A stretch of 64,000 nt of DNA from Cylicocyclus nassatus (Eukaryota; Nematoda; Chromadorea; Rhabditida; Strongylidae), in contig CATQJL010000316.1 in the NCBI GenBank assembly GCA_958299035.1, forward strand, positions 27,472,012 through 27,536,011, in the 5' to 3' direction. The notes beneath the pieces are model-generated. The model had not been told where the DNA came from, searched no databases, and saw only the letters and a list, made by a program, of their open reading frames with translations. Position 1 is the stretch's first letter. Each line of letters opens with the position of its first letter. The translations under genes were made by a program, and so were the position numbers. Of the stretch, positions 43,473 through 53,443 are shown in pieces.

Positions 43473-44500
43473 TTAGGTCGTCCCAAAAGTATTTTCGCTT
43501 TTTTTGAACAAGCACCACAATCCGCAGAACAAAGGTTAACAGAAGCTCCTGGTAAAATTCGATGCAGTTTTTTATTCTCTTTCAAGTGGTCATCTTTATT
43601 TAGCAGTTGAAACAATGTGCTATCACGAAATTGCGATAAACTGCGACCCATGCTTTTTACCATGCTCAAGTTCCACTATTTTTCTGAATTCTTATACTGA
43701 TCTTCCGAAGAAGTCCAAGTAACCAGCGGATAGAGCAAAGAAAGTAGGATACAAAACAGCTTTAATCTCCTTCCCAGGGCTCCCCATAACTTTTTGACAA
43801 AATGTTGAACAACACCGTCGAATTTTAGAAGTTCCATACCAGACGCGGGCTCGTCAAACTTCACTAAACTCTCGATTTTTGATACTTTTGAAGTGGATTA
43901 GGATTTAGCACTAATTTTACAAAACAATTGAGCTTTCCGGTTTTCGAAATATCTAATCTCTAATTTGTCGCGTACAGCCTGGGGTTTCTTTAAAAACATG
44001 AATTTTGTCGATTTTGTCCTCCAAGACTTCTCGAATCAGGGACAAAAACATGTCTAAGAAAGAGGAGAAAGTGCTGCGTCAAATAACACTCGAGTTGCTT
44101 GCCGGCTGTTGTTCTATGAGGTTTAAGTTGACCAAATATGGAATTTGATAGCATCGAAAAACTAATTTTAAAAAATTTTCAAAGTAAGCTATGGAACGGA
44201 CAAAAATTGCATAGCATCCTACTTTGTTTGCTCTATCGATAGGTCACTTGGACTTCTTCGGGGGATCAGTACAAGAATTTAGAAAAGCAGTGGTATCAAC
44301 GCAGAGTACTGGTAAAAAGCATGAGATGCAGTTTGTAGCAATTTTCTGAGAGCTCGTTGCATCATCTGCATTATAGAGTTGACTATGAGAAAGAGCATGA
44401 AAAACTGCATCAAATGCTGCCAAGAGCTCCTGTATACCTTTGTTCTGCGGACTGTGGCGCTTGTTCAAAAAAAAGCAAAAATACTTTTAGGACGACCTAA
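43473..44500. mobile_element. F1 mariner-type fold-back containing a primer sequence
   Basis: Ends TTAGGTCGTCCCAAAAGTAT and ACTTTTAGGACGACCTAA, TA on both sides. The arms mirror closely (GAACAAGCACCACAATCCGC against the complement in the right arm) except at 44287-44309, where the right arm carries a synthetic sequence instead of the expected one. Confidence 0.85.
44285..44310 (+). other. SMART cDNA-synthesis primer sequence
   Basis: All 26 bases equal the common 5' part of the commercial SMART oligonucleotides (it starts AAGCAGTGGTATCAACGCAG, then AGTACT). The mirror arm of the same palindrome has an unrelated 17-20-base stretch at this point. Its minus-strand translation gives the familiar artefact VLCVDTTA. 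Contaminating or mis-assembled sequence. Confidence 0.9.
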
Positions 44501-44821
44501 TATAACTCGTCATGCAGGCACTCGGCAGATAATGAAATCATAATCATATCGGAATCGCCGTTTTATGCTCTTTGAAAATTTATAGGGCTCATTTGGAAAG
44601 ACCATTATCACCAGTCGGACCTCCCTTGTTAGACTCATTCGTTTGAGATTCTACAGGAATTTTTTTGATTTATGACTTTCCGCATTTAGGGCAGATGGAG
44701 TGAAACTTGTCCAAGAAAGATTAAGGAAGTGAAAGAAGCTGAGGTTATTCGGATATCACTTGATACACACCAGGTCACCAGGTCACGGTAGAGCATATTC
44801 TTCTTCTAATACCTTGTTTCT

Positions 44822-45054
44822 AAAAATTGTGCTCGTCTAAATTCTCGTTTATACGCTTGCATAGAATGTCTCAATATTTGCTGAAAACCGATATCTCGTT
44901 TGACGATAGTGCAGTTGAAATATTTTTCAACAAGATGAACCCGATTTTGAACCGGGGAGCGCAACCTCTACTACAGTTGAGGGCTCCTTATACAGACTGT
45001 TAGGAGGAGCTGACCCGTGCACAATCAAGTTTCATGGAAGATTTACATAAATAG
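44822..45054 (+). CDS. Coding-like segment with one in-frame TAG
   Basis: A frame runs from 44822 through MSQYLLKTDISFDDSAVEIF and MNPILNRGAQPLLQLRAPYT to TAG at about 44999, then resumes EELTRAQSSFMEDLHK to a second TAG. The opposite strand offers a small exon (44813-44880, QILRHSMQAYKREFRRAQFL) with good splice sites. Both cannot be right; neither is recognised. Confidence 0.2.
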
Positions 45055-45178
45055 AGAGGATGTCGCGGATTGGCGCGGCTTCTGGAATAGTTGCCAATCA
45101 ATGGTGAGTGATTCGGCACTCAAATATAAGCGCTGGAGAGTATAGCCTGTGGTATAACCATAAGCTATTAGTATATAG

Positions 45179-45552
45179 CAGTGGCGTACCGAGGGGGGGG
45201 GGCGGGGGGGGGGCGCGCCCCCCCCCCCCCCCCCGAGAACGGTCGCCAAATTTTTGAAAGTGGCTTACACGAGCTATAAAATTGTGCAAATGACTTGTTC
45301 ATACTTGTAAATAATTAAAATATTTTTTAAAAATTTTTAAAAATTCAAATTAGCCTTATAAAAAAATTTTTTCGGGGGCGTGGCTGACGCCACCCCCCCT
45401 TTTTCTGGATTTTTGGGGTTATGAGGCCGGGAAAATTTTTGAAACCACCCTCAAAATTTTTTCGGAGTGCGTGGCTGACGCCACGCACCTTCATTAGAAA
45501 AAAATTTTTGTCGCCCCCCCCCCCCCCGAGCCGAAATCCTGGGTACGCCACT
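45179..45552. mobile_element. CAGTGGCGTACC MITE, copy 2, with homopolymer runs
   Basis: Starts CAGTGGCGTACC, ends GGGTACGCCACT, and is flanked by a 7-bp duplication TATATAG (45172-45178 and 45553-45559). Internal GTGGCTGACGCCAC occurs twice. Long G and C runs at 45190-45235 and 45517-45530 may be mis-sized. Confidence 0.85.
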
Positions 45553-46394
45553 TATATAGAGTTGTTGAGGTTGATGGTACGTAAATCATCAACACATAAT
45601 ACTCCTTAACTTCACTCTTTTGCTTCTCTCTCCTTCCGGCACGCCGTCTTCAGGAGAAAGAACAAAAACGAAGTCAGCGGGCTCACAGGAAATTTGCATT
45701 AGGCCCTATTAGTCTTCTCCAGGGCGCCAACAGGACGGCTGAGTCTATCTGCAGTCAGTTTGAAGTCAAGGCGACCTTTCTGAATTTGCTTAGGTTTTGG
45801 GTTGTTTTGTCATCATGGAGACTTCCCTGGTCAAAAATACGATCGTGGTGGGCTTTGGTTCTTACTGATCTTTTGACTCGGAAAGGCTCATAACTCGGCG
45901 CAGCGGAGCTTGGCAGATATTATGAGTTGTGTTCCAAATTTTTGAACAACAGCCGTTTTTGGATAGTATGTAGTTTCTCTGGAAGTCTTTGTTTGTGTTA
46001 TTTGATGAACGGGAGTCTAGACGGCTTCTAGAGGTTTGCATTTTCGAAGACAAGAAAAATTCTAACTTTTTTAGAGGGGAAGCTAGAACAACTTGAACTT
46101 ACAGTTTTTCAGAAAAAAAATTCGTAACTTTCTGGATAGAGGCGAGAACAACTCAAAGAGTACCATTAGCCTTTAAAAAATATACATTTAGGTGATCGGC
46201 TTTCATCATACAATTGATAGCAAGCGACGTCTTTGTTCCTTTCCATTTTGAAATACTTCCTTCCGACTATTTTAAGGTTGAGTTCTAGAATGTACTAAAA
46301 GTTTAAAGCCAATTGAAAAGGAAGGATTTGGCGAGTAATACCAATCTTTCGTAAACTAAACTCATTACTTTAATCCAATAAAAAAAGTTTTATC
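45553..46394. other. Intergenic
   Basis: No accepted gene. The 3' end of the minus-strand gene at 46395 points into this region. Confidence 0.4.
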
Positions 46395-46831
46395 TCAATT
46401 TTCAGTGAATTGTGGATTTGAGCCAACAAAGACAAATTTGATATTAGCGTTCAATAGTTTTCGATTGTCCGATGTACCATCCGCTACCACCGCTGCTGGA
46501 GACTTTAGACGGGGTACAAATGCCATGATTTCCTGAATTGTCATACCATTTTATCTACTTATTAGAAACAAATCTATCTAAAGCTTTATCATCTTCAAGT
46601 TGAAAGAGGAGATGTAATTTTAAATTGGATTACAACCCTGCATTTATGAAAGTTGGCAGAACTGAAATGACATTTGCCTTTTTTCACAAACGTCGCTGAA
46701 AATATAGTTTTATGCAATGCACTAAACTAAAATTTTTTAATCTTGGACCTTGGCCAGTGAGCAGGAGGCTTACCTACAAGATAGCTAATCGCACTATCAT
46801 CCGGGCTCCTGCGAGAGTCGTGATTTTCCAT
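46395..46831 (-). CDS. Small three-exon gene, 84 residues, unknown function
   Basis: Exon 1 46774-46831 starts with ATG and encodes MENHDSRRSPDDSAISYLV (donor GTAAGCC). Exon 2 46637-46695, after ATATTTTCAG, encodes TFVKKGKCHFSSANFHKCR (donor GTTGTA). Exon 3 46395-46532, after ACAATTCAG, encodes EIMAFVPRLKSPAAVVADGT then SDNRKLLNANIKFVFVGSNP, QFTEN and TGA. All phases agree and introns are 78 and 104 bp. No signal peptide or membrane segment. A frame upstream of the ATG (ITALP) is open back to a TAG, so a further 5' exon is possible. No family recognised. The opposite-strand frame over exon 3 is a shadow. Confidence 0.6.
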
Positions 46832-47275
46832 CGGTAATGCTGTTATCTACCTCCCGAAGCAGTCGTAAATGGTAATGGAGATTTCACAAGTTGCGAAAAG
46901 TGTTATCTGTGCATAATTGATTCTAGCATTATCTAAAAACTACTGTCACCTTTTTAAGCTCGATGATCCATTTTTGAATGAGCAATTGTTCCCTTTCACA
47001 TTATTTTCATTCGGTAGACAGCAAACTTGCCAAATACATCCAATCAAAACATTCATTTACGATTTCTCATTTTGAAAACCGCGCGGTCAAGGTAGCAACC
47101 TCAATCGTGCCATCTGCGTTGTCTTTGTAAATCGAAGATTGACGCAATTTCTTCATTTCAATGATGGCGTGGCCTCAAAATTTTTATTTCAGCACAACCG
47201 CGAAATGCGATTTTTTAAATTCTGATTTGGATTCGAGTCACTATTTAAAGAAGCAAGCTTTATGAGCCAGCTTAC

Positions 47276-47392
47276 AAACATCCGTTCAAAGTCCATCCTC
47301 ACAAAATCAGAAGCCAGAGTCTGGTATTTTTTGACTACTTCAGACCATCTCCTCTTAGAGATATTCCACGAATCTCTTACCTGCTCCCGCAT
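47276..47392 (-). CDS. Candidate exon, unrecognised
   Basis: Encodes MREQVRDSWNISKRRWSEVV then KKYQTLASDFVRMDFERMF before the donor GTAAGC. Charged, helical. The acceptor (TTGTTGTGAG) is weak. It lies about 440 bp upstream of the 84-residue gene on the same strand but its phase does not join. Confidence 0.35.
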
Positions 47393-48285
47393 ATACTCTC
47401 ACAACAAACATACGAGGTTGGCGCGAAAAGTCATGCATGAAGTTTATGCGTGATGCAATAATCTTCAAATCCTAGCCTTAATCTAAGGTTTGTAATCAAA
47501 AATAAAAAAAGGTTGGCGCTTTACGACAGATGTTCAAACGAAAACTTTTACTATTTAGCTTTCGGGTATAATTTGGGTCCAAATCGAATAAAAATTCAAT
47601 CATCCGAGAAAAAAATTCGAATATATTCGCATTCGAAATTCGATACTTGGAGTTTTTCCATTTTTTGAATAATTCCAAACTCGAACAATCAAAAAGCAGG
47701 TTTTCTTGAATAGTCAGAAACGGGGCCGAATAATCAAAAAAGAACGAGTACGTAAATAATCGATGACTGAAGAAGCAAAAAACGGCGTATCGAATAAAAT
47801 TCGAAAACTCTAGTGATCAAAAACGACATTTCAAACAGTTTTTTCCGAATGTTTTGTCCAAATGTTATTCGAATTATTCGAATGAAATCCGATTCAATCT
47901 AACCGATTATTGCAGAGCCAACTGTTGAGTATCAATCACGCTTCGTCTGCGTTTTTCCGCAAGACTCGATAATGCATTTTTTTTTTGCATCCGTGATCAC
48001 CTTTGAACTGTATGGAAATTGGAGTTCTCCAACTGCTTGCGAGAGTAAAAAATAGGTGTGGGTTTTGCTTGATTGCTTTTTCGATAAATGAGAGAGGCAC
48101 TGCTGTTGGCACCAAACCAAAAAAACAGCTCTCAAATTCGATCATGGTTCAAATTCATATATAGGAAGTGTGTAACATGCCTACTTGTTTTCCTTTGCGT
48201 TGCTTATGCTTTTGGTCTGCAAAGGTCCGCATTAATGAGCACTCTCGATGGCAAAACTCATGTTGCACAACTGCCTCTATCCTAG
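47393..48285. other. Unassigned, TTCGAATA-rich
   Basis: Many ATTCGAAT-type short repeats at 47570-47900. No gene accepted. Confidence 0.35.
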
Positions 48286-48780
48286 GTCTTACAAGGAAAG
48301 GATACTTGGTCGAAGTGGCGTTCCGTTATGAAATGTACATTGTCTTATAGAGCTTAGAACGCTGATTCCGAATCTGCTTCCCATATCTGCAAAAGGCTTT
48401 TGTGAGGGAAGTTACGGGAATTTCTTGCAATTTCTTGGAGCAAAAATCTGGAAGCACGGCTACCATAAAATCATTCAAACTGCAGTCTGTAGGCTCGAAT
48501 GGGGCTATGATTACTATCATGGCGTTTCATGCAATACTACCTTCAGTCTAATAAGCTTTTGCCAGTCATTACTCCTTTCAAGCGCCGGAAAGGTCTCAAC
48601 ACCTGTTTTTACCTTACCCAAACCATTAAATTTTTACCAAAAAAATCTTCAGAACTCTCCTCCCAAAAGCGCTTTGCATATAAGAAAAGCAGATTTGGAA
48701 TCAGCGTTCCATGCTCTATAAGACAGTATACATTTTATATGGAAAACCCACTTCGACCAAGTATCCTTCCCTTGTTAGAG
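48286..48780. mobile_element. F2 fold-back element, copy c
   Basis: Left arm TCTTACAAGGAAAGGATACT with GGTCGAAGTGG; right arm with CACTTCGACC and ATCCTTCCCTTGTTAGAG. Close to copy b (6953-7427). Confidence 0.85.
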
Positions 48781-48894
48781 ATTTTCCGCGAATGACTGTG
48801 TATTTTAGTAAAAAGCACTGCAGCTGTTGTTAAGGATTAGACGGTTGCTATTTTGCAGTTATATCAGCTTGCAATAGTTTTGCTTTCTATAGTA

Positions 48895-49160
48895 AATAAT
48901 AGTTTTGTTATCACCAATAAATATCTGTTTGTTGGTTCGATTATCGATTTTTGGAAAACTTTGGGCTACGAGGCTGGGAGTTGGTGCGGGGTAGGTAAGG
49001 GTGGTGGCTATAAAGTAAAGAGTAAAAATCACTTTATTTATCGACTTTTGGAAAATTTGAGCTGCGGAGCTGGGAGTTGATTTAGGAGTGTGAGGGTCTG
49101 ATTATGAATGAATCGGCTTTTAGCCGGGTACGTCAGCAAGTTTTAGATGTGAATGTTCTG
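48895..49160 (+). mobile_element. Diverged Helitron-interior fragment
   Basis: Repeats of TCGATTTTTGGAAAACTTTG and GGCTGGGAGTTGG, found inside the Helitron at 24228-24733. Ends abutting the complete copy at 49163. Confidence 0.5.
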
Positions 49161-49162
49161 TA

Positions 49163-49410
49163 TCTTATATATAAAGCTGATTGTCTGTTTGTATGTCTGT
49201 CCGTATGTATGTATGTACGTATGTTCCGAATAGAAAATTCCATTTCTTCGGAGCGGGGTAGGTGTCAAAGGCTACTTTTCGTCATCGATCGATATCGATT
49301 TTATCGATTATAGATTTTTTTGCAGTGTTCTACGGGGCTGGAAGTTGGCACAGGGGGGGGGGGGAGGGTAATCGGTTTGACAGGCCGAGGGAGCCAGGCA
49401 AGCCAGCTAA
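49163..49410 (+). mobile_element. Non-autonomous Helitron, copy 3
   Basis: Starts TCTTATATATAAAGCTGATT (preceded by A) and ends CTAA (followed by T). TGTCTG/TATG repeats near the start, TCGATATCGATTTTATCGA inside, a G-run at about 49355. Confidence 0.8.
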
Positions 49411-49448
49411 TATTTGATAAATCATTCTAATATTTAATTCGACCGACA

Positions 49449-49748
49449 ATGTTCGATTCGTTCGAAAATGTTCAAATCTCGAATTTAAAGGGGTTAAATC
49501 TGCTTAGAAATTTCAGCAGCTCTCTTTTCCGAGAATCTGTCAAAAGCAACGTTAATCTGTCCAGCTTTCGGCGCAAGGTTGAACAGTCAACAATGGACGG
49601 CGTCCACGGCCTAGCGCGAGTAATTTGGAGGATTTTTGAAGACGAGGTCCCCCATGAATGCGGAAATTATTACAAAGTTCCCAACGCAAAAACTAGTGAG
49701 GAACAACAACACTTCGAAAAAAAAACAAAAATATTGTCGACACTTTGA
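49449..49748 (+). CDS. Open frame, unrecognised
   Basis: 99 codons. The second half (SSFRRKVEQSTMDGVHGLAR, then VPHECGNYYKVPNAKTSEEQ) has coding-like codon use, the first half does not. No domain recognised, no splice partners found. Confidence 0.2.
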   Translation: MFDSFENVQISNLKGLNLLRNFSSSLFRESVKSNVNLSSFRRKVEQSTMDGVHGLARVIWRIFEDEVPHECGNYYKVPNAKTSEEQQHFEKKTKILSTL

Positions 49749-50137
49749 AGGATGCCTTGGCAGGCACATGTGATTGCAGCGCCTATCTATCCATGCGTCT
49801 ATCTGACTATTTTCGGCTCAGAAAAGGAGAGGCAATGATTTGATTTTTAGACCATCACCAAACCAACCGACCCAGTTGGTTTGGTGATGATGTGGAGACC
49901 AACAAAGTCGGATGGGTATCAGGACACATGAAATGTGGAACATTTTTACGTAATGTAGTTTGGGGTCATATTCTACAAATATAGCCCAAATTCGGCGTTT
50001 TGTGATTGCTTGTAAGCTGTAGACAAGCCATTTGTTGTTAGCATATCATTCTGTTTTTTGCGCGCTTGATGAGGACGAATACTTTAGAGCATGGCGTTCA
50101 TGTACCAACTTCAATGGCTTATATCTGCAAGTCACCT

Positions 50138-50345
50138 ACTCACAAGGTAACGACACTCGGTGTCCGTTGCCTTTTAAGAAAAAAATTATATCATTACACT
50201 CATCTTGGAGTGCTGATACCGAGTCTGACTTCGATGCGATGTGGTGTAGTGGCTAGTGCGATAGTCTCACATGTTAATTCAGGTTAGGTTCGAGTCGTTT
50301 TGTGTTTTTCAGTTTTGCATTGCCTCATTGCGTTGTATCCGGTAG
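50138..50345 (+). mobile_element. Half F2 element with tRNA-like boxes
   Basis: Left-arm sequence (CACAAGGTAACGACACTCGG, GGTGTCCGTTGCCTTTT), then A box TGGTGTAGTGG (50242-50252) and B box-like GGTTCGAGTCG (50287-50297). No right arm. Confidence 0.65.
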
Positions 50346-50404
50346 TTAATGCAACTTCCACTACTTTTTCGGCTCATTCTGGGCGAAAGCTTTCGCGGTA
50401 TGTA

Positions 50405-51347
50405 GTAGGTTGTCCGGAAGTAATGTCCGTTTTGAATTTCAATTGCAACAAGTCATACACTTTTCATTCCTGAATAGCTTTCAAGGTAATATTCGAAACA
50501 GCAAAGCAAGCTCTACAAGTTGGCTGTCTGCTTTAGCAACAACTCTTATCCACCTCGAGTTTCGAGCCAAAAACTAAAAAGATTCAACTGCCCGAAAAAT
50601 CAAGAAAAATCATAATTCAGTTCGTAAGATTTCTACAAAAATTCTAACTTGCTCACGTAAACACTATCCATATCATATATGTACGCCATTGCCATATTTT
50701 TTCCTCTGTTAGAAATCGAAAAAACGAAAATTTTCCTGCTTTTGCAAAAGTGATGCTGTGCCGTCCCCACATAAGTAGATGTATACTACAAATCTGTAGA
50801 AGTGCAAACGTGGATTTTCAGCTTTTTACAAGCTATAGTTCTTGAGAAATTTGAATTTTAGTTTGGACCACCTGACTATTGAAAGCTATATTCGATATTT
50901 CTCGAGAACTAAAGCTTGTAGAGAGCTGAAAATTTACGTTTGTACTTCTACAGATTTGTAGTAGACATCTACTTATGTGGGGACGACACAGCATTACTTA
51001 GGCAAAAGCATGAACAGTTTCGTTATTTCGATTTCTAATAGAGAAAAAAATACGGCAACGGCGTAAATATATGTCTTATGTGGATAGTGTTTACGTGAGC
51101 AAGTTAGAATTTTTGCAGAATTCTTATGAACTGAGTTATAATTTTTCTCGATTTTTCGGGTAGTTGAATCTTTTTAGTTTTTGGCTCGAAACTCGAGGTG
51201 GATCAGAGCTCTCGCTAAAGCAAAAAAGCGATCTCGTGGAGCTTGCTTTGCTCTTTCGAATATTACCTTGAAAGCTATTCAGGATTGAAAAGTGTATGAC
51301 TTGTTGCGGTTACATTCAAAACGGACATTAATTTCCGGACAACCTAA
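50405..51347. mobile_element. F1 mariner-type fold-back, 943 bp
   Basis: Ends GTAGGTTGTCCGGAAGTAAT and the complement ending TTCCGGACAACCTAA. The arms mirror almost throughout (TTGCAACAAGTCATACACTT, ACGTAAACACTATCC). TA at both sides. Confidence 0.9.
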
Positions 51348-52653
51348 TAATATTAAACTCACTCTGCATTGCAGAAACAGCTGCTTTCATTCCAGAAAGT
51401 TCTTTATACGTTTAATCCGCTAATTTTCGTACGCTTTTTTCGGTTTCGCACACAACAGTCTGTGCGGTATCATTAGTCCTATCGCGGTTTGGGTAATTCT
51501 TTTCGAGGAAAAAGTAGTGACACGCCATCAGGATTCAAAGGAAATCTACATTGCAGGAATTAAAGCCGGTCATTTCTGGCTAGGATATCTGGCTTTGAAT
51601 CCTGCAATGTAGATTTAACTTTGCATTATTCCTCGAGACAAACTACCGAAGACAAACTACTATCATTGTCATGTAGGGAAGGGCCTTAACTAATTTTGTC
51701 CATAACCACTTGTTTCACTTTTTCTTTCACTGCTTGGAATACAATACGGGCATCCAATTCAGAATAAAAAACGGAAAAGTCTTACAATCAAAACAACATA
51801 ATTCTAATTATGTCTTGACATTCTATTATAATTTTCACAAAATCTCATCGGCTAAAACTGGGTAGTTTTCGTAAAAAAAGCCTCCATTCTTTTTCGCGTT
51901 GCTCACTTCAAAGAGGTATTGTGGAGATGTGAGAAAGCGAAATGTCTTTGTATGCTTAAGGAGCGGTGACCTTTTGGTGTAGCACGATAAAATTCGCTGT
52001 GTTTACCTAAAAGCTACTTTTTGAATATTGGAGTAACAATTTCCGCATGATATCAGAACATTTGTTTGCAAACTTAAATGTTCACAAAGCGAACTGATTC
52101 CGACCTCGATGGTAAGGTCTCAGAACTTCGCAGAACTTCGCATAGCCCTGACTATATAGCCAATTAACTCGATTATCTGCGGGGTTTGTTTTCGAAAATG
52201 TTGAAAGCGTTTTCTTGCTTGAGGGATCCTCTAGGAGTGCATACCAAACAATATGCAATAATGCGAAAATGTTGGCGGCATAGGGATTCGAATTCTTAAT
52301 CATCTACTTCACAGCCTTCGAAGTCCAGTCATCATCAATCCACACCTGCACGTTGCTTTGCGCTTCCAACTTATAGTGAGCAGTGGTCACCCTGGAACCG
52401 TCTCTTATACTATTTCAAAAAGTCAGTGAGCACCTGAGGAACACTGATCTGGTATTAGTGCCATGTCCCTAAAAGCAGCAGAATGGTTTGCATTACACTA
52501 GAAACCCTCTTCGAAGGGGGTCTTTTTTTCGTAAGGCGGGCTCATCTGAACGTGAAAAAAGTAATGGGAAAAAAGGAGATCGCTCAAGCTTCTTTCATTG
52601 AGGGAAAGGAAGTGGAGACAAGTCACGTTTTCGTTTTGATACTAAAAGTTGAA
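51348..52653. other. Unassigned region
   Basis: Includes a short hairpin (AAATCTACATTGCAGGA and its complement, 51530-51620). No accepted gene. Confidence 0.35.
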
Positions 52654-52912
52654 TTAGAGCGAGTCACTTGCGCTAGGAACACGATTTGACAAATTGAATG
52701 TGGAGCACCCAAGGTAAAAGCGTGCAAATTGGAGCTAATGAGCAATGATCAAAAAAGATTGGTTGCAGCAGTCAATTGCAAATGAAAGAATACCTTTGAG
52801 TCATCTTTTTTGACGCAAAAACGTGAAAGACAGCTTATCATTATTCCGTTATTTGCAAGCTTCGCGGCTCCTTGAGAAAAAACGACGTAAGTGAAATTGG
52901 CAGTACAAACAC
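52654..52912 (-). CDS. Two C-terminal exons of an unrecognised gene
   Basis: Exon 52794-52912, after ACGTTTTCAG, encodes VCTANFTYVVFSQGAAKLAN then NGIMISCLSRFCVKKDDSK, donor GTATTC. Exon 52654-52734, after GCTCATTAG, encodes LQFARFYLGCSTFNLSNRVP then SASDSL and TAA. Phases match. Four cysteines and glycosylation-type NFT and NLS motifs suggest a secreted or surface domain. Plus-strand frames over the same bases are also open, so strand choice rests on the splice sites. Upstream lies a CG-rich palindrome. Confidence 0.4.
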
Positions 52913-52947
52913 CTGAAAACGTTAGCGAGCCGAAGACCAACTGCAGA

Positions 52948-53030
52948 GGGTTGAGCCAAACTTCGCGGGGAAGCGGCGTACGCGGCGTACGCTGCGTACG
53001 TCGCGTACGCCGCGCAGTCTGGCCCAACCC
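52948..53030. repeat. GGGTTG-ended palindrome with GCGTACGC core
   Basis: GGGTTGAGCCAAACT at the left, AGTCTGGCCCAACCC at the right; the core is GCGTACGC units. Related short units at 53171-53214 and, as a half, 56225-56275. Confidence 0.7.
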
Positions 53031-53443
53031 AGAGAAAGAGACCTTTGAAAAATTTGTTAGAGCTGCTTTGAAATCAATTATAATTGCTGTTTGGTCACTA
53101 GGACAAATTGGGCAAAACTTTCAGTATCAAGAGAGAACTGAAGATTGTTCTCAAGAAACATGCATACCACTTTGGGTTCGGCCAGAGTGCGCGGCGCACG
53201 CAGCCTACAACCCATATCTTTGAGCCCTGGCCACACGTGCAGCGATTGTCGCGTTTCCGTCTCCAGGGATTTTCATGATCAGACCCACGAGATCATGACT
53301 ATCAAATCGCTATTCGTGGGTTTTGGACAACCTATCTGTTTAGCGATGAGGTGAAAATGAACACCTCAGCACTCGTTTACAAAAGCAGTATTCAGAGTGA
53401 TTTCTCTAGATTTGCAGATTTTTTTTGTCCTTTGTCGACAGCG

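Larger units (their letters stand above)
43215..44634. mobile_element. F2 fold-back element split by an F1 insertion
   Basis: The left half (43215-43345) contains TCGATGTGGCCTTTTCA and TATCTGCCGAGTGC. The right half (44515-44634) contains the complements GCACTCGGCAGATA and CCTCCCTTGTTAG. The F1 element 43473-44500 lies between. Confidence 0.7.

Noticed and set aside
46408..46513. Plus-strand exon-like frame NCGFEPTKTNLILAFNSFRL after TTTTCAG
   Set aside because: It is antisense to exon 3 of the 84-residue gene, which has matching neighbours; no plus-strand partners.
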